A DNA stretch of 64,000 nt from Zygnema cylindricum (Eukaryota; Streptophyta; Zygnematophyceae; Zygnematales; Zygnemataceae): contig JBBHKE010002858.1 in assembly GCA_037447655.1 (NCBI GenBank), positions 64,001-128,000 of the forward strand, read 5' to 3'. The notes under the pieces were generated by a model. The model was not told the origin of the DNA. It did no database searches and saw only the letters and a program-made list of their open reading frames with translations. The position numbers and the translations under genes are program-made. Shown piece after piece: positions 1-11,600 of this stretch; within the stretch, counting starts at the first letter, position 1; each line of letters starts with the position of its first letter.

Positions 1-1049
1 AATCCGAGACATATTTAGATACTGTGTCCGGGGAATTGTTTGATGTCAATATAGCGCCTTTGGCACTCAGTCCGGACTTCGAAAGTGGTTACCATTTCAG
101 AAGCTATAGGCTATAGAGGAAATGTTTTGTTAATAAAGTTGTCGGGGTTAATTAGGGTTGATTTAGAGGTTTGGAGAGTTTGTAGATGTTTTTGGGTTGT
201 TTACTTTTTGGTTTTAAACGGGTTAGTACTTTGTAAATACGCCTTTTTATAGTCCCGTTTCTTAGGGAAGTAGGGGTTTTGTTTTAGAAAAATGGATGAG
301 GTTGGTCGGATTGATCATTAGGACCAGCTTTCATCGTTAATAAAAAAAATGGTTCTTCCATTTTATTGTTGTGATGTCTTGTTATTAACCACTCTGTATA
401 TAGTGTTGTCTTTCGTAAGAACTTCTGTTAAGTGTTGCTTTTGTGTTGAGGTTTTTCTTGCTCTGTGTCAATATATTTTTCTGGGCATTACTTTTTGAAG
501 ATTTGACCATCTATTATTTCCCGATGCTTTCTTTGTTTTTTATTGCCCTGCTTGTAGTTTTTCAGTTTTGGCCATCCCACCTCTTTTGTACCCCTGGACC
601 CAGATGGTTTACCATCGTGCTTTTTAATTTATCCTATGTGCAATCTACTATGTAGTTACAGTGAAAACACTGAAAACAATCGTTGAATAATGTAAGTGAA
701 ATATGTGAAGGTGTTTTGTGACAATACAATGCATTACATTCAGGGAAATTTGAACTAAAACGACAAGTTTTTTTTTCGAGCATTTTTGGAGCAACATAAA
801 ACGTACCAAATCTCTAAAATCTTCAATCCGTACTTGCGTATGACGTACGTGTACTTCGCAAGTGTACAGCGCCAATGTACCTCAGAGATCTCCTTCACTC
901 TGCTGACTTTCAAGAAAAAACCGTATTTCATTTCGGCAAAGATTTTACGGTCACCTTGTCCGAAGGCACGTGACTTTGGGGACGTGTGAAAAATTTCATT
1001 TTTCATCGACACACGTGTCTATCGTCCAGGTGTAGCGAATTGACTGGTT
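1..1049. other. Non-coding stretch without recognisable gene
   Basis: AT-rich sequence. The open frames here are short and have no recognisable motif; the 70-codon frame at 443-655 is hydrophobic as expected from T-rich DNA. I see no gene, LTR or RNA gene. Confidence 0.5.
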
Positions 1050-1094
1050 CTGTATTGGTGAACCCACCTCGCGGAGGTGGGTTCACCAATACAG
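1050..1094. repeat. Perfect 21-bp hairpin (inverted repeat with 3-nt loop)
   Basis: Arms at 1050-1070 and 1074-1094 are exact reverse complements, with loop GCG at 1071-1073. The core is CCCACCTC/GAGGTGGG. Related but degraded hairpins occur at about 1660-1702 and 56799-56826, each followed by a TACAG or CTACAG motif, so this looks like the head of a repeat family and not a terminator. Confidence 0.8.
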
Positions 1095-1282
1095 AGGCGG
1101 ATGGAGCGATTGCTTCGCAGATGAAGACCATAATGTAATCGGACGGTCGATGTCTTCTCCCGGATACTTGGAGAATCGTAATCTTATTTTCTGTAATGTT
1201 GTTTTCAAGAAACTCACGAGAATATAATACGGAATGGTACGGGCAAGTACAAAATTATGTATTAAACCTCACTTTTCGACTG

Positions 1283-1447
1283 ATGTAACCATACCCTTAG
1301 TTTGATTTTCAATTTGAGACCGCCAATCGGAAGCTAATAATAATGCCTGTCAATCGCGACCGTCGGATCCACAATCCAACATATATGTACGGAGAAAAGA
1401 TGTTTTAAGTGGCAAAAAAAAACATCAATAGCAATACAAGGTGTAGC
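1283..1447. mobile_element. MITE family M1 fragment (truncated copy)
   Basis: Matches the M1 copies at 5651, 6220, 33212 and 54014. Shared features are the block reading GACCGCCAATCGGAAG, a TCCACAATCC block, GTACGGAGAAAAGATGTTTTAAGTGGC near the end, and the terminus GGTGTAG. The left TIR is missing or degraded. No coding capacity. Confidence 0.6.
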
Positions 1448-1659
1448 GTTTTCGTTTGGGAGTTTTAGGGTAACGTCTCATAAGGCGAAAAGTGGGGAAG
1501 TATACAGAAATCCGCGACTCTCCGTACCAAATCGTACTGCCCATTTTGTTTTTATACGATAAACAACATTACAGAGAATCTTGCCAATACTCTCCGAAGG
1601 TCTTGGAGGTAACACCGGCCGTCAGATGTTCATCTGCGAGGAGTTCGCTTCATTTTTCT

Positions 1660-2165
1660 CTGTAACTGCCAGCCCATCTCCTCGAGGTGGGTTGGTAGAT
1701 ACAGAAAACAAAAATTCGTGACACACTGGACAATTAAACTACGTGTCATTGTGTAAGTCTTAAGATTTGCACATGACACGCGCTTTCCAAAATTCAACCG
1801 AAAATAAAAACGAAATTTCGAAACATTCCTTCGTCACGCTATTTCTCTCAAAGGGCTTTCGTCATGTTCGAAAAATAGAAATCCTAAAAAATGAGCTGGT
1901 GTACACTGGTGTTCTTCAAAAAGTGTATAAGTTTGCAGGTACATGGTAAGCAAGTGAAGATTTGAAGTTAAGTTTGTCAGTGCTAAAAATCTGAAAGATT
2001 TTCACTATTGGATCGTAGCTTGCGTGGCGCCATTCAATCTAGAACACGTGGTTTACAGACTCTACGTGATGGAACATCGACTCAATACACCCGGTCTGTA
2101 GAGTTGGCCGTACAATTATTGAAACGTCTGATGAAATTTGACCCTTAGAGGGAGCCTTTTGTATA
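1660..2165 (+). repeat. Dispersed repeat R1, copy 1
   Basis: Begins at a degraded version of the hairpin at 1050 and continues through blocks shared with 56795-57466: TTTGCACATGA, CTTCGTC then CGCTATTTCT, GCAGGTACATGGTA and GAACACGTGGTTTA. The last part is also present at 61704-61990. Non-coding and diverged. Confidence 0.65.
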
Positions 2166-2196
2166 CCGCTTGACTGTTTAAGGTAAATTTATCTTA

Positions 2197-2809
2197 CGCC
2201 TCATCTGACGGCCGTAAAACGACCTGTGCTTTCACATTATCATATACAGCCGTACAGGTTACCCGTTTTAGATTACATACATTTTCAAATCCGATTCGAT
2301 CCTTCAATTATTGTGTGCGCTTCACTTGCACAACAAAGCCAACAAGTTTCCTAGATTTTTGACTACATTTGCTGAGCCTATAGCTATTTCAGTTTGTGAA
2401 ATATTTTTCAGTTTTTGAAGCTTAAGTGATGAAAAGCACTTTTCAAGGCCTGTTCCAAAAAGAATTTTTGCAGTGAATTTATTGTCGTCAGCCAGCTGTG
2501 TGCAGTCAATCACAAAATAGCAACGAGCAGTAAAGCATATCAAGGCCTTTTGTGACAATAAACCCCTCTCACCGTACAGAAACGTCAGGCATTCCATTTT
2601 CCTTTCCTTAGGGCTACATGAACGGCACAGTCATCTTTAGATACTAGTGACAAATGTAACTCAACAGATGTTTCTTTAAAGAATTCAAAACACCCTTGTA
2701 CAGAACTTTCCAATGCCAGCTCACATAATAAACAATTTTGTGACAGAAGGCTCTAACTGAAATAGGCTTGACAAGAAGTCACATTTGCATTTCTGTAGCT
2801 TTGACTGCC
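2197..2809 (-). repeat. ORF-bearing duplicated repeat X, copy 1 (empty site)
   Basis: Closely similar along its length to 6452-6683 plus 7498-7889. The two copies share a minus-strand reading frame, here 2597-2322 (91 codons), including the peptide YGERGLLSQK and a CTQLADD motif. I do not recognise the protein. The frame may be a captured exon or a pseudogene fragment. At 2423-2425 the TAA target is unoccupied, while copy 2 has an 811-bp MITE at that point. The copy runs into the assembly gap. Confidence 0.65.
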
Positions 2810-2819
2810 NNNNNNNNNN
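2810..2819. other. Assembly gap (10 N)
   Basis: Ten undetermined bases. They interrupt repeat X copy 1 just after the TTGACTGCC block, so the true distance to the following sequence is unknown. Confidence 0.99.
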
Positions 2820-2858
2820 TTAATCACTGAGAGGTAAAATTTGGGAATTTTTTGGCAA

Positions 2859-3041
2859 TTATTTTTTCATGTTAAGAAGTGAGGACATCACCCTCCTATT
2901 GCTCGGACCCGCGACGTCGCAATCGACCGCCTCTTTGTTACGAATAGCCCACTTGTGAACCCAAGGCCTTTTCATTCCTGGAAAGAGGTGGATATTCACG
3001 AACCCTGCGAGCACCGCGCGCGACAACACCTTCTCTCCCAT
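2859..3041 (-). CDS. Small hypothetical ORF (60 codons), possible exon
   Basis: An ATG-to-TAA minus-strand frame in a locally GC-richer patch (about 2880-3110) that stands out from the AT-rich surroundings. The product is basic, with no signal peptide and no motif I recognise. It could be a short gene, an exon using the GTGATG near 2890 as a splice donor, or chance. No TATA box or partner exon could be fixed, partly because an assembly gap lies 40 bp downstream. Confidence 0.25.
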   Translation of the reverse strand: MGEKVLSRAVLAGFVNIHLFPGMKRPWVHKWAIRNKEAVDCDVAGPSNRRVMSSLLNMKK

Positions 3042-4660
3042 CTCCGTTCCATTTTTCTCGGCCTATTCTTCGGCGTTCGGCACGGCCTCGTGTCTTTGAA
3101 GGTCGAATAAACTTTCGTCTAAACAGTTGTAGGGATCGACGTCGTTTTATGTACTTTTTGTAACAGGAGTGAAGAATTGTACTTTTTTATTAACGGTTTT
3201 TTAAGGGTTTAAAATGGAGAGTCACTAATTTTATGGACAACCGTGAATTGAATCACTGAGATCGGAAATATATATATAAAAAAAAAATCATATGCCAATA
3301 TTGCTGTATGAAAATTGTCAATGGGCTAATTCGGTTTTCTCTGTAGAATCCTTTTTTATTTCTCTTTCTCGCACTAAAAATATAATATCAAACTCAATCC
3401 TTATTTTAACTTTTTATGACTCTCTGTCTCTCTCCCTCTCTTTTTCTCCTTTTTTTATGGTGCGCTCAAACCACGAATGAGGTCATATCGACCAACCACA
3501 ACGAAGTAAAGGTCAACTTTTCTTAACACATACCCCAATATTGAGTCTTGTAACACAAGTCAACAAAATCAATGTTACTATGATGTGACATCAACAAAAA
3601 AAACATGACACTGCTTCAATCATCGCTTTGCATCATCATTTTAACAATTCAAAAAGACAAAATAACAGCAACACGATATAAGAGATCACTACAAGATATT
3701 GATCCGATGGCATACAGTACACACCACTTCTAGGGTGTACACGCTACACAACAAATTTCTTTTCTACAACAATTTCTTTTCTATGCAAATTTATTGTCTT
3801 TCCTAGCTAATATCTGGAGATGATTGTGATCGAATATTTTCACATAGAAGACGGGCTACAAGTACACATAAAAAAAAAGTTGTGAATTAGATGCAAAGTC
3901 AAAACACTCATTGCCCACGCAAATTTTTGTCCAACCCATATTCAGAAAACTTCCTTGATAAAAGCATACACATACAAATACAATAGCTGACAATATCTGC
4001 AAATCGTTCGTTTTCACTCTCGCTTGTTTTTTCCAAAAGTCACAAAGTCATTGGCAAATCCATTTATGCCCACCTATGAGTTGTTTATGCCTACAATACA
4101 GGTCATAAAAGTCATAACTGTATACTATTATGCCTACAATACAGGTCATAACGGTATACACTACCCATGTATACAAAGATATGCAAAGACAAAACAAATT
4201 TTTACTACTTGCAACTCCAGATTTAAGACCCCCAAATGTACAACCAACACATTCCCTCGTTCAAAAACACTCATTACATTTTGCGATCGAGGAACTTGCG
4301 AGAGAGAAATCGTACCGGAGGTCCTCGTAATCCGACTTTCGGAGCCCCCTATATGGCTTAAATTGTCCAAACAACATCGAGCTCTTGCGGTCGCAAAATT
4401 GACATAATGAGCCAAAATCCCAATAAGCCATAGGAACCAATGAGATGGATTTACAACATCTCCCATAAATGTAAGACAGAGTTTGTGTCAAATGTTGAAG
4501 TCGATCAGACAAAAACCCATTCTCGATTTTTTTTCGATAAATGCCTACATTACCGACTAAAATCATCATATCTTTAAAACAAAAAATGTATACTTATTGA
4601 AGGTCTCCTATTTAAAACCCAACATGACTCAAAAGATGAAAGTAAAATTCTCGTGGACGA
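3042..4660. other. Gene-free stretch
   Basis: AT-rich non-coding DNA. At 4077-4160 a block containing ATGCCTACAATACAGGTCATAA occurs twice, a short local duplication. The overlapping frames near 4024-4569 on both strands lack protein-like composition, so I call no gene. Confidence 0.5.
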
Positions 4661-4741
4661 CACTAGAGGGAAAATTTTCGACCTTTTTTTGTTCTATCAT
4701 TCAATGGCAATGAAAGTCTAAGATGGAAACAAAGACCAAAA

Positions 4742-4766
4742 ACCATTTTTTTTTGTTCTTCTATTT

Positions 4767-4811
<45 letters not shown>

Positions 4812-4895
4812 TTTTTTTTTTTTTTTTTGTAAAGAAAATTTCTTTTGAAACTTTAATATTTTTTTTTTTTCCATTCTTTTCTTTTTTTTGCGAGA
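4742..4895. repeat. Poly-T tracts
   Basis: Long homopolymeric T runs (notably about 4769-4808 and 4812-4828) with scattered other bases. The lysine-rich minus-strand frame over this region is a translation artefact. Confidence 0.9.
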
Positions 4896-5007
4896 ACATC
4901 TTAACAATAATATTTTTCTCAAAATATGACTGCAAAAGAGTTTACATTAATGGAAGGTTGGAAAAAAAAAAGCTTAAGAAACTTTAACACAGTTTGGGTT
5001 TACATTC

Positions 5008-5360
5008 TCTCCCTCTATCTCTCTCTCCCTCTATCTCTCTCGCCCTCTATCTCTCTCTCCCTCTCTTCATTCCCCCCCCTCTTCCTCTTCCCCTCTGTTT
5101 CCCTGTGTTTTTCGCTCCCTCCCTCCATCTCCCTATACCTCTCCCTCTCTCTCACTCTATCTCCCTATCCCTCTCCATTTGTCTATCCTTATCCCTCTCC
5201 CTCTCTCTCTCTCTCTCCGTGCAGGCTGGGGTGGATTGAGTAGAGGCATGGAGAACGGATGGGGAGAGGGAGATACGGAGGGAGGGAGAGAGAGAGAGGA
5301 GTGAGAGAGGGAGGGAGAGGTGACGTAATGGAGAAGTGGAGGGAGAGAGAGAGAGGGATA
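5008..5360. repeat. Polypyrimidine block followed by polypurine block
   Basis: 5008-5218 is almost pure (CTCTCCCT)n-type pyrimidine, and 5263-5358 is GAGAGGGAG-type purine on the same strand. The two can pair as an imperfect hairpin around a short unique spacer at about 5219-5262. It is simple sequence; frames through it are artefacts. Confidence 0.85.
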
Positions 5361-5469
5361 GAAGCCACTGAAGTCAACGCCTCTTCCGACATTTCCGAGG
5401 CTCAAATCTTTCCGCGCGGGTCTTTTTCCCCTGTTTGACTTTCTTCCAGCATCATAATTGCATCGTTGA

Positions 5470-5531
5470 CTTCAATGTCTTTGACTTTTTCGTTTGACTT
5501 TTTTGTTTGACTTTTTCGTTTGACTTTTTTA
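5470..5531 (+). repeat. Short tandem repeat of a TTTGACTTTTTCG unit
   Basis: Four or so adjacent copies of a 16-17-bp unit reading TTTGACTTTTT with C/T variation at the end. Non-coding. Confidence 0.75.
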
Positions 5532-5650
5532 GCGCCAAATTCTTGCGCTTCACCTATTTCCCTATTTGGCAATTTCGTCACAAAGTGTCACAGTGTGGTT
5601 TGAGTTTTGACTCCTCATTCAACATTAAATAGCGACGGTGATCAATTTAA

Positions 5651-5849
5651 CTACGCCGTGCATCGCTATTAGGGTTAATGATTTTTACGTCTCTTAAACC
5701 ATCTTTTCTCCGTACACACTTGTCGGATTGTAGATCTGACGGTGGCGATTGAAAGGTAAGATTCTCAGCTTCCGATTGGCTGTCCGAAAATGAAAATCCG
5801 ATAAGTGTGTACGGAGAAAATGCCTTTTAAGTGGCGATACACGGTGTAG
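5651..5849. mobile_element. MITE family M1, copy 2
   Basis: Ends read CTACGCCGTGCATCGCTATTA and GATACACGGTGTAG, an inverted pair. Subterminal CTTTTCTCCGTACACACTTGT is mirrored by AAGTGTGTACGGAGAAAA. There is no coding capacity, so it is a non-autonomous TIR element. The terminal ACACCGYGAATCGCTATTA-type motif is shared with several other elements in the window. Confidence 0.7.
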
Positions 5850-6219
5850 TGTTTAACTTTTCACTAAACGCTAAAGGTTTGCGTTGTATTGCTTCATATA
5901 TGTGTTTGACTGCTGATATTTGTAGTGTATTCGCTTTAGTTTCGATTCACGGGAGACGATTCGATTTCGCGTCTGGTTGAGCATTTGATTTGGCGTCGTG
6001 ACGTACTTAACGTACGGTCGATTTTGTACAGTACACCGTGAATCTATATGTTTTAGTGTGGACATATTACGTGCCGAAATTTTTTACAACGCAGTTTACA
6101 AATTAGAGTACATGATAAATTAGTATCATGGTGTACCCGAAAAAACACAATTTACCGTAAAGTACGCTAATTGTTTCATTACGCTATATTTTTTATTACG
6201 CTAATAGCGATTCACGGTG

Positions 6220-6439
6220 TACACCGTGCATCGCTATTATTTAACAATATTTTCGCCACTTTAAAACATCTTTTCTCCGTACACACTTGTTTGATTTTCA
6301 GTTTGAGACCGCCAATCGGAAGTTGAGAATTTTACCTTTCAATCGCAACCGTCAGATCCACAATCCGACAAGTGTGTACGAAGAAAAGATGTTTTAAGTG
6401 GCAAAAAAAATATTAACCCCAAAAGCGATACAAGGTGTA
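6220..6439. mobile_element. MITE family M1, copy 3 with long inverted repeats
   Basis: The terminal inverted repeats are long (roughly 60-70 bp). The left arm runs from ACACCGTGCATCGCTATTA through GCCACTTTAAAACATC and TTTTCTCCGTACACACTTGT, and it is mirrored on the right. The preceding bases 6201-6220 are the mirrored end of a neighbouring TIR unit, so two elements abut here. Confidence 0.75.
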
Positions 6440-6451
6440 GCGTTTTCGTTT

Positions 6452-7889
6452 GGGACGCCTCATCTGATGGCGGTAAAACGACTTGTACTTCACATTATCA
6501 TATACAGCCTTACAGGTTAGCCGTTTTAGATTACATACATTTCCAAATCCGATTTGAAGCGTCGTTTCTTGTGTGCGCTCCACTTGCACAACAAAGCCAA
6601 CAAGTTTCCTAGATTTTTGACTACATTTGCTGAGCCTACCGCTATTTCAGTTTGTGAAATGTATTTCAGTTTTTGAAGTTTAAGGGTACTTTCGCATGTA
6701 ACCGAAACTTAGTCTTGTTACTTTGTTTTTTAGCAAAGATTCTTCGTACAACTTTCAGAGCATTCGTATGAAAACGCAAATAACTTGTTACTTAAAAAAG
6801 TGACTTACGTAGACGTGTACGAAGCAATGTGACAGATGAAGTGGTACATAAAACGAGAGAAACTTCCGCTCGCCTTCAAATTGAGGCGTCTCTCCGCACG
6901 CTGTACAATTTTTGTGACTTCGTAATGCCCGTACGCCACATTGTCGACGTGTCGAAACCCTAAAATACCTTTCGCTGTCGCACAAAAATGCGGTTTCGTT
7001 TTTCGTCCTCCCACTTGCCGACAGGTGCCCAATGTTTTTCCTACGCCGTATGTGTAAATACACGTGTGTTTGAGAGAGACAGCCTCTGTACGGAGATCAG
7101 CGCACGGAAAACAGTACGCACAGGCTGGAAACGTGCAGTGTTTTTATTTTTTTGGTACTCCGCGCACAAAAATTGTAAAAAACTTCCGACACGTGCGACA
7201 GCATCTGCCTATTTGCTCACATTACGGAACTTCATTTAAAATCACCTAGCGAGGTGATTCTATGTTAAGTTCGAACATGAGCTGGAAAGACGCGAAAGTG
7301 GGTCGAAATGCGCTAGACGACAAATTGCATCGCGCTAGACGACGAAATGCAGTACACATAAAGCTTAAGGTTAACGCAACTTCTGCGGTGGTAATTTCAT
7401 TTTTTTGGTACGGCTGCGGATTTTCTCGCTTTTTTCAAGTTATGAATGAAAACGACAGAAAATAACTGTAACTTTACCACATGCGAAAGTACCCTAAGTC
7501 GCTGAAAAGCACTTTTCAAGGCCTGGTCCAAAAAGAATTATTGCAGTGAGTTTACTGTCGTCCGCCAGCTGTGTGCAGTAAATCACAAAATAGCAACGAG
7601 TGGTAAAGTTTATCAAGGTTTTTTGTGACAATAAACCCCTCTCGCCGTACAGAGACATCAGGCATTTCATTTTCCTTTCCTTGGGGCTACATGAATGGCA
7701 GCCGTCTTTAGATACTAGTGACAACTGTAACTCAACAGACATTTCTTCGAAGAATTCAAAACACCCTTGAACAGACAACTTTCCGGCCTAATGCCAGCTC
7801 ACATAATAAATAATTCTGTGACAGAAGGCTCTAACTGAAATAGGCTCGACAAGAAGTCGCATTCGCATTTCTGTAGCTTCGACTGCCAT
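6452..7889 (-). repeat. ORF-bearing duplicated repeat X, copy 2 (split by a MITE)
   Basis: The two halves, 6452-6683 and 7498-7889, join to give the same sequence as 2197-2809. The minus-strand frame at 7778-7494 carries the same YGERGLLSQK-type peptide as copy 1 and is cut by the MITE. There are stops upstream in this copy. The function of the ancestral ORF is not recognised. Confidence 0.7.
6684..7494. mobile_element. PIF/Harbinger-like MITE H, copy 1
   Basis: Starts GGGTACTTTCGCATGT and ends with its exact reverse complement (16-bp TIR, 6684-6699 and 7479-7494). It is flanked by direct TAA at 6681-6683 and 7495-7497. A 3-bp TWA target duplication with TIRs starting GG is typical of PIF/Harbinger elements. 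It is 811 bp long with no transposase frame, so it is non-autonomous. A second copy is split across 33500-45075. The empty target in repeat X copy 1 (2423-2425) confirms both boundaries. Confidence 0.9.
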
Positions 7890-8506
7890 TGGATTGCATA
7901 ATTTTCTGCAAAAGAACTTCGTATGTAAAACCATACGACACAACCATATTTACGTTTTTAGACTATTAGACAAATCAATAAATTGAACAAATGACAACAC
8001 ACGGAATTTTCACAACTTCTGAATGCTTTACAATATTGGCTAAAAGCTGTTATGAAAGGACTTCTCATTTTAACAGGTCGAAGTTAAACGGAACAAATAC
8101 ACTTGTTTACTGTGTGCTGTCTACTCAACTTTTTTATTGGCCAAGATATGGGCAGGGCGATAAAACAAATTTACAACTCATATAACAAACCACCTCAACA
8201 ACGTTTTAACTAAAAATGTGTGATAAGAAAACCGCTTAAAACAAACCACTGCCTGGTATTTACTGAATTCTACAGGGGAGAAAAAGTTTCATACAAAAAC
8301 GAGCATCATCACTGTTACTTGGTTCCCTGACAAACACCGCACAGTAGTTCCACTATGAATGGAACTGTCTACTACACAGTAATTTATAACAAACGACATT
8401 TCCAGCGTTGTTTCTCTTCCAACTCAGTTCACACAAAAGACTATTACATTTTCTCGATAGCTCCACTGTAAGCGAAACATATTATGATCTTATCATACCG
8501 TCACCG
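7890..8506. other. Region downstream of the RHD3-like gene, no gene seen
   Basis: AT-rich DNA between repeat X and the 3' end of the RHD3-like gene. It may hold the gene's 3' UTR and polyadenylation site, but no single signal is convincing. The 64-codon plus-strand frame at 7991-8185 has no recognisable feature. Confidence 0.4.
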
Positions 8507-8620
8507 TTAACATATGATGACGATCTTAACATATGATGATGATGATCTCAACATATGATGATGGTTTTGACATATGATGATGATTTTAACATATGATGAT
8601 GATTTTAACATATGATGATC
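8507..8620 (+). repeat. Tandem ACATATGATGATGATTTTA repeat just past the RHD3-like stop codon
   Basis: About six copies of a 19-22-bp unit with core ACATATGATGATG and short GAT expansions. The array ends 5 bp before the stop codon of the minus-strand gene, so it would lie in the 3' UTR, where the transcript would carry repeated CATCATCATATGT. Confidence 0.85.
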
Positions 8621-8625
8621 TTGAC

Positions 8626-11600
8626 TTAAAGGGCAGGAGAGACCGCTTGTCTCAATCGCATATTGGTAGACTCGGCCGGTTCAGGCCCACCCCTTAAAAC
8701 CGTCGTTGCCTCTTCACTCTCCCTCTCCGACACAAAGTCTTGCATTTGTATTTCTGAGATTGGTCGAGTACGTCTCGCTCGCGGCGACATTTGTTGCTCC
8801 AACTGAGTCTGGCCTTCCTCGACGAGTTTCTTGAATATGTTCACAAATGTTGGGACCAGTTTTGCACTTACAGCGAGCATCCCAGGTAACTGCAAAAAAC
8901 ACATTTTTTCTTTCAAGTTACACAACAGGTCAAAAAAGACTCCTTTGCATTACATTGTGAATCGCTATTCGTGTTAAAAACAGTAATTTGGCGCTGTTTT
9001 ATTTTTGGGGCCATTGACCATAACATATAGGATTCATAAGACTAATTAATTCCATAAGTGGCCAATAATCGTGTATCTCATCCACACATATGTAGAATCA
9101 CTAATACTAAATTATCAACTGATCATTGACAGTAAAGCATTCACGCAAATAATTCCTTTCACTGTTGATATTAATTACACCGTGAATTGCTCTTAGGCCA
9201 GTTTCACATGTTGAAAAAACACCATTTTATGCTTAGCTGTACACATAGACAACTTCTATAATTTATGCATCGCAGCGTCACACATATTGCAACAAAATCA
9301 AAAACAAAAACAAAAACAACAAAAACTATTTCAACAAAAACTTAATTCAGTATCTTCGCGTTGTAAGGATGTGTTGTCAGTCTTGTTGACATGGATATCA
9401 AACTGGACAAAAATAATCGCCTTTTGATCCAAAATTCTTGGAAAGTGATAACAACTCGCTTCCCATTGGACCAACAGAAAGAATCGCTTCCCATTGGACC
9501 AACAGAAAGAATCGCTTCCCGTTAGACCGGCAAAATAAATCGAAAAAACTAGTGTCAGTAATGATACTTTTGGCGGGGCGGGGGAAAACAGATTTTGGCA
9601 GAAAATATGGAAAATAATGTACCAGCTTTTGAACTGCCGAAAAGTGCAGTACGGCGTGAGCTATGTTTACATGTCCAATGATTTCGCACACGTGAAAACT
9701 AATGTCTTTCAAACGTGTGAAACGGGCCTAAGAGCAATTCACCGTGTATTAACATCAAAAGGCAAAATCAACCGCACATGGATGGGCGATTTAAGTCTTG
9801 AGAACAAGACTGGTATTCTGTCATACATACAGCTTTTGAACCTATTAAAGTGAAACCTATTTCTTTCACTTGCTTGTGTAACCTGTAAAACGATTCACAG
9901 TGTCCTCCAATGTAAGGAACAACTTTTAACAAGTCTACTCATAAGATGATTATTAAGATAAGGCTCATGAGGCCGAACGATAGACTCACCATGCCAGCAT
10001 TGAAGTCTTGGGCGACATCCATTTGGAACCAAAGAGCTCGACAAAGGAAGAAACCTAACACCAAAGAAATGGCAATCAATGGATTCCTGCTTGCAAAAAG
10101 CCAAACCCATAATTTCTTTGTTAGTCGGGGATGATTATAAGATCCACAATCTCTTTTTGTTATTCGAGGATTATTCAAATACGGCGCAATATTTCTTTTT
10201 GTTACCAGGAATTATTCTGAGAGTGAGACGCATTATTTTACTTTGTTATCTGAAGATTTCTCTAAGATCCACTACTTCTCTTCGCTATCTGAAAATTAAG
10301 CTGATACTCCAACTTCTCTTTATTATCCAAGAAATTTTCTAAGACTCAATTTTCTCTTTGTTGTCCAAAAAAAATACTAAGAACCAGAAGTTCTCTCTTT
10401 GTTACGAAGGATTTTTCTGAGAACCGCTATTTCTCTTCGTTATCCAGCAACTATTCAAATATTATTCAGTCGCAGAGCAAAGTGTATCCCCAAAACATCG
10501 AGTTTTTATACAAGCTGCAAATTCTTTTCCAAGGGTCAAGAAGATTGGTGGAGACCTACCTAGCAAGGGCCATAGCCTCGTTGAAACCCAATAATATCAT
10601 CGCTAGGATAGCCCAAGGTGGCGGCATCCAAGAGTTTCGCATTCGACTCGCCTCCTGCACGTAAACAAAGGAAAAAAAAAAAAGGAAAAGTATAAAAAGG
10701 ACAAATGAGGAAATAAAAGAGTAGAAGAAGGAGAAGGAGAAGAAAGAGTGGGAGAAAAAGAAGAAGGAGAAGGAGATAGTAGCTTCTACAGTTAGCAAAC
10801 AGCAACATTGATAACCATATGATATCCAGAAAGTGTCTCGAGAACATTAAAGTCGACATTATTTCGACCCAGCACACATATTAGATCCATATTTTTGTTA
10901 TTTAAGCACTAAAACTAGGAGCAGAAAGGTTCATAACTTCTACAGATGACAAAACAACAGCATTACGAAAAGCATAGTTTCCAGAAAGTGTCTCAAGGAC
11001 AATAAGTTCAAATATTATTGTGACCCAGCACATGGATTAAATTCACATTGTTGCGATGAAGTACTAAAACTCAGGACACTCACCTGCGCTTGGATGGCCT
11101 GGCCGATAGTATACTCAGTCTCAGATATAAATTGTCGCCAAAGAGTACGACATTGGGCAGGAGTGATGATAGTGTCTGCAGCAGGCAACTGCACACCAGA
11201 GAAACCAACATCTAAGATTTAACGTTTTAGTAACTGCTTCAAATGCGTTTAGGAAGCACAGCGAAGTGAGCAGCACAGTTGTAGCAGTTAAAACAGTGCT
11301 CCATACAAGAGTAACAAAGAGCAACACATTCAAGAAGACACAAGGCATATTCTCACTAATATTTTTTTGGGTTACCTTTGGACATCTTTTGGTCATGTTA
11401 CCCAATATCTTGTCATATCAGGTAACATGACCAAAAGATGATCTTTGACCAAACCATAGCAGAACATGACCAAAATATCGCCAGAAAATGTAAGCGGGAA
11501 CATGCATACACTATTTAAGGCAGCATGAAAAACTGAATGATTTTCAATCTCACAATTCTGGTTCAAATAGCACATTGCAGAGAAATGAAACAGTTTCAAG

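Noticed and set aside
4663-4935. Lysine-rich 90-codon minus-strand frame
   Set aside because: Translation of the poly-T tract; simple sequence.
4926-5405. Overlapping Ser/Leu/Pro-rich frames on both strands
   Set aside because: All come from the CT/GA simple repeats; present in several frames at once.
8507-8620. CRISPR-like repeat array
   Set aside because: The units are directly adjacent with no unique spacers, and the host is a eukaryote.
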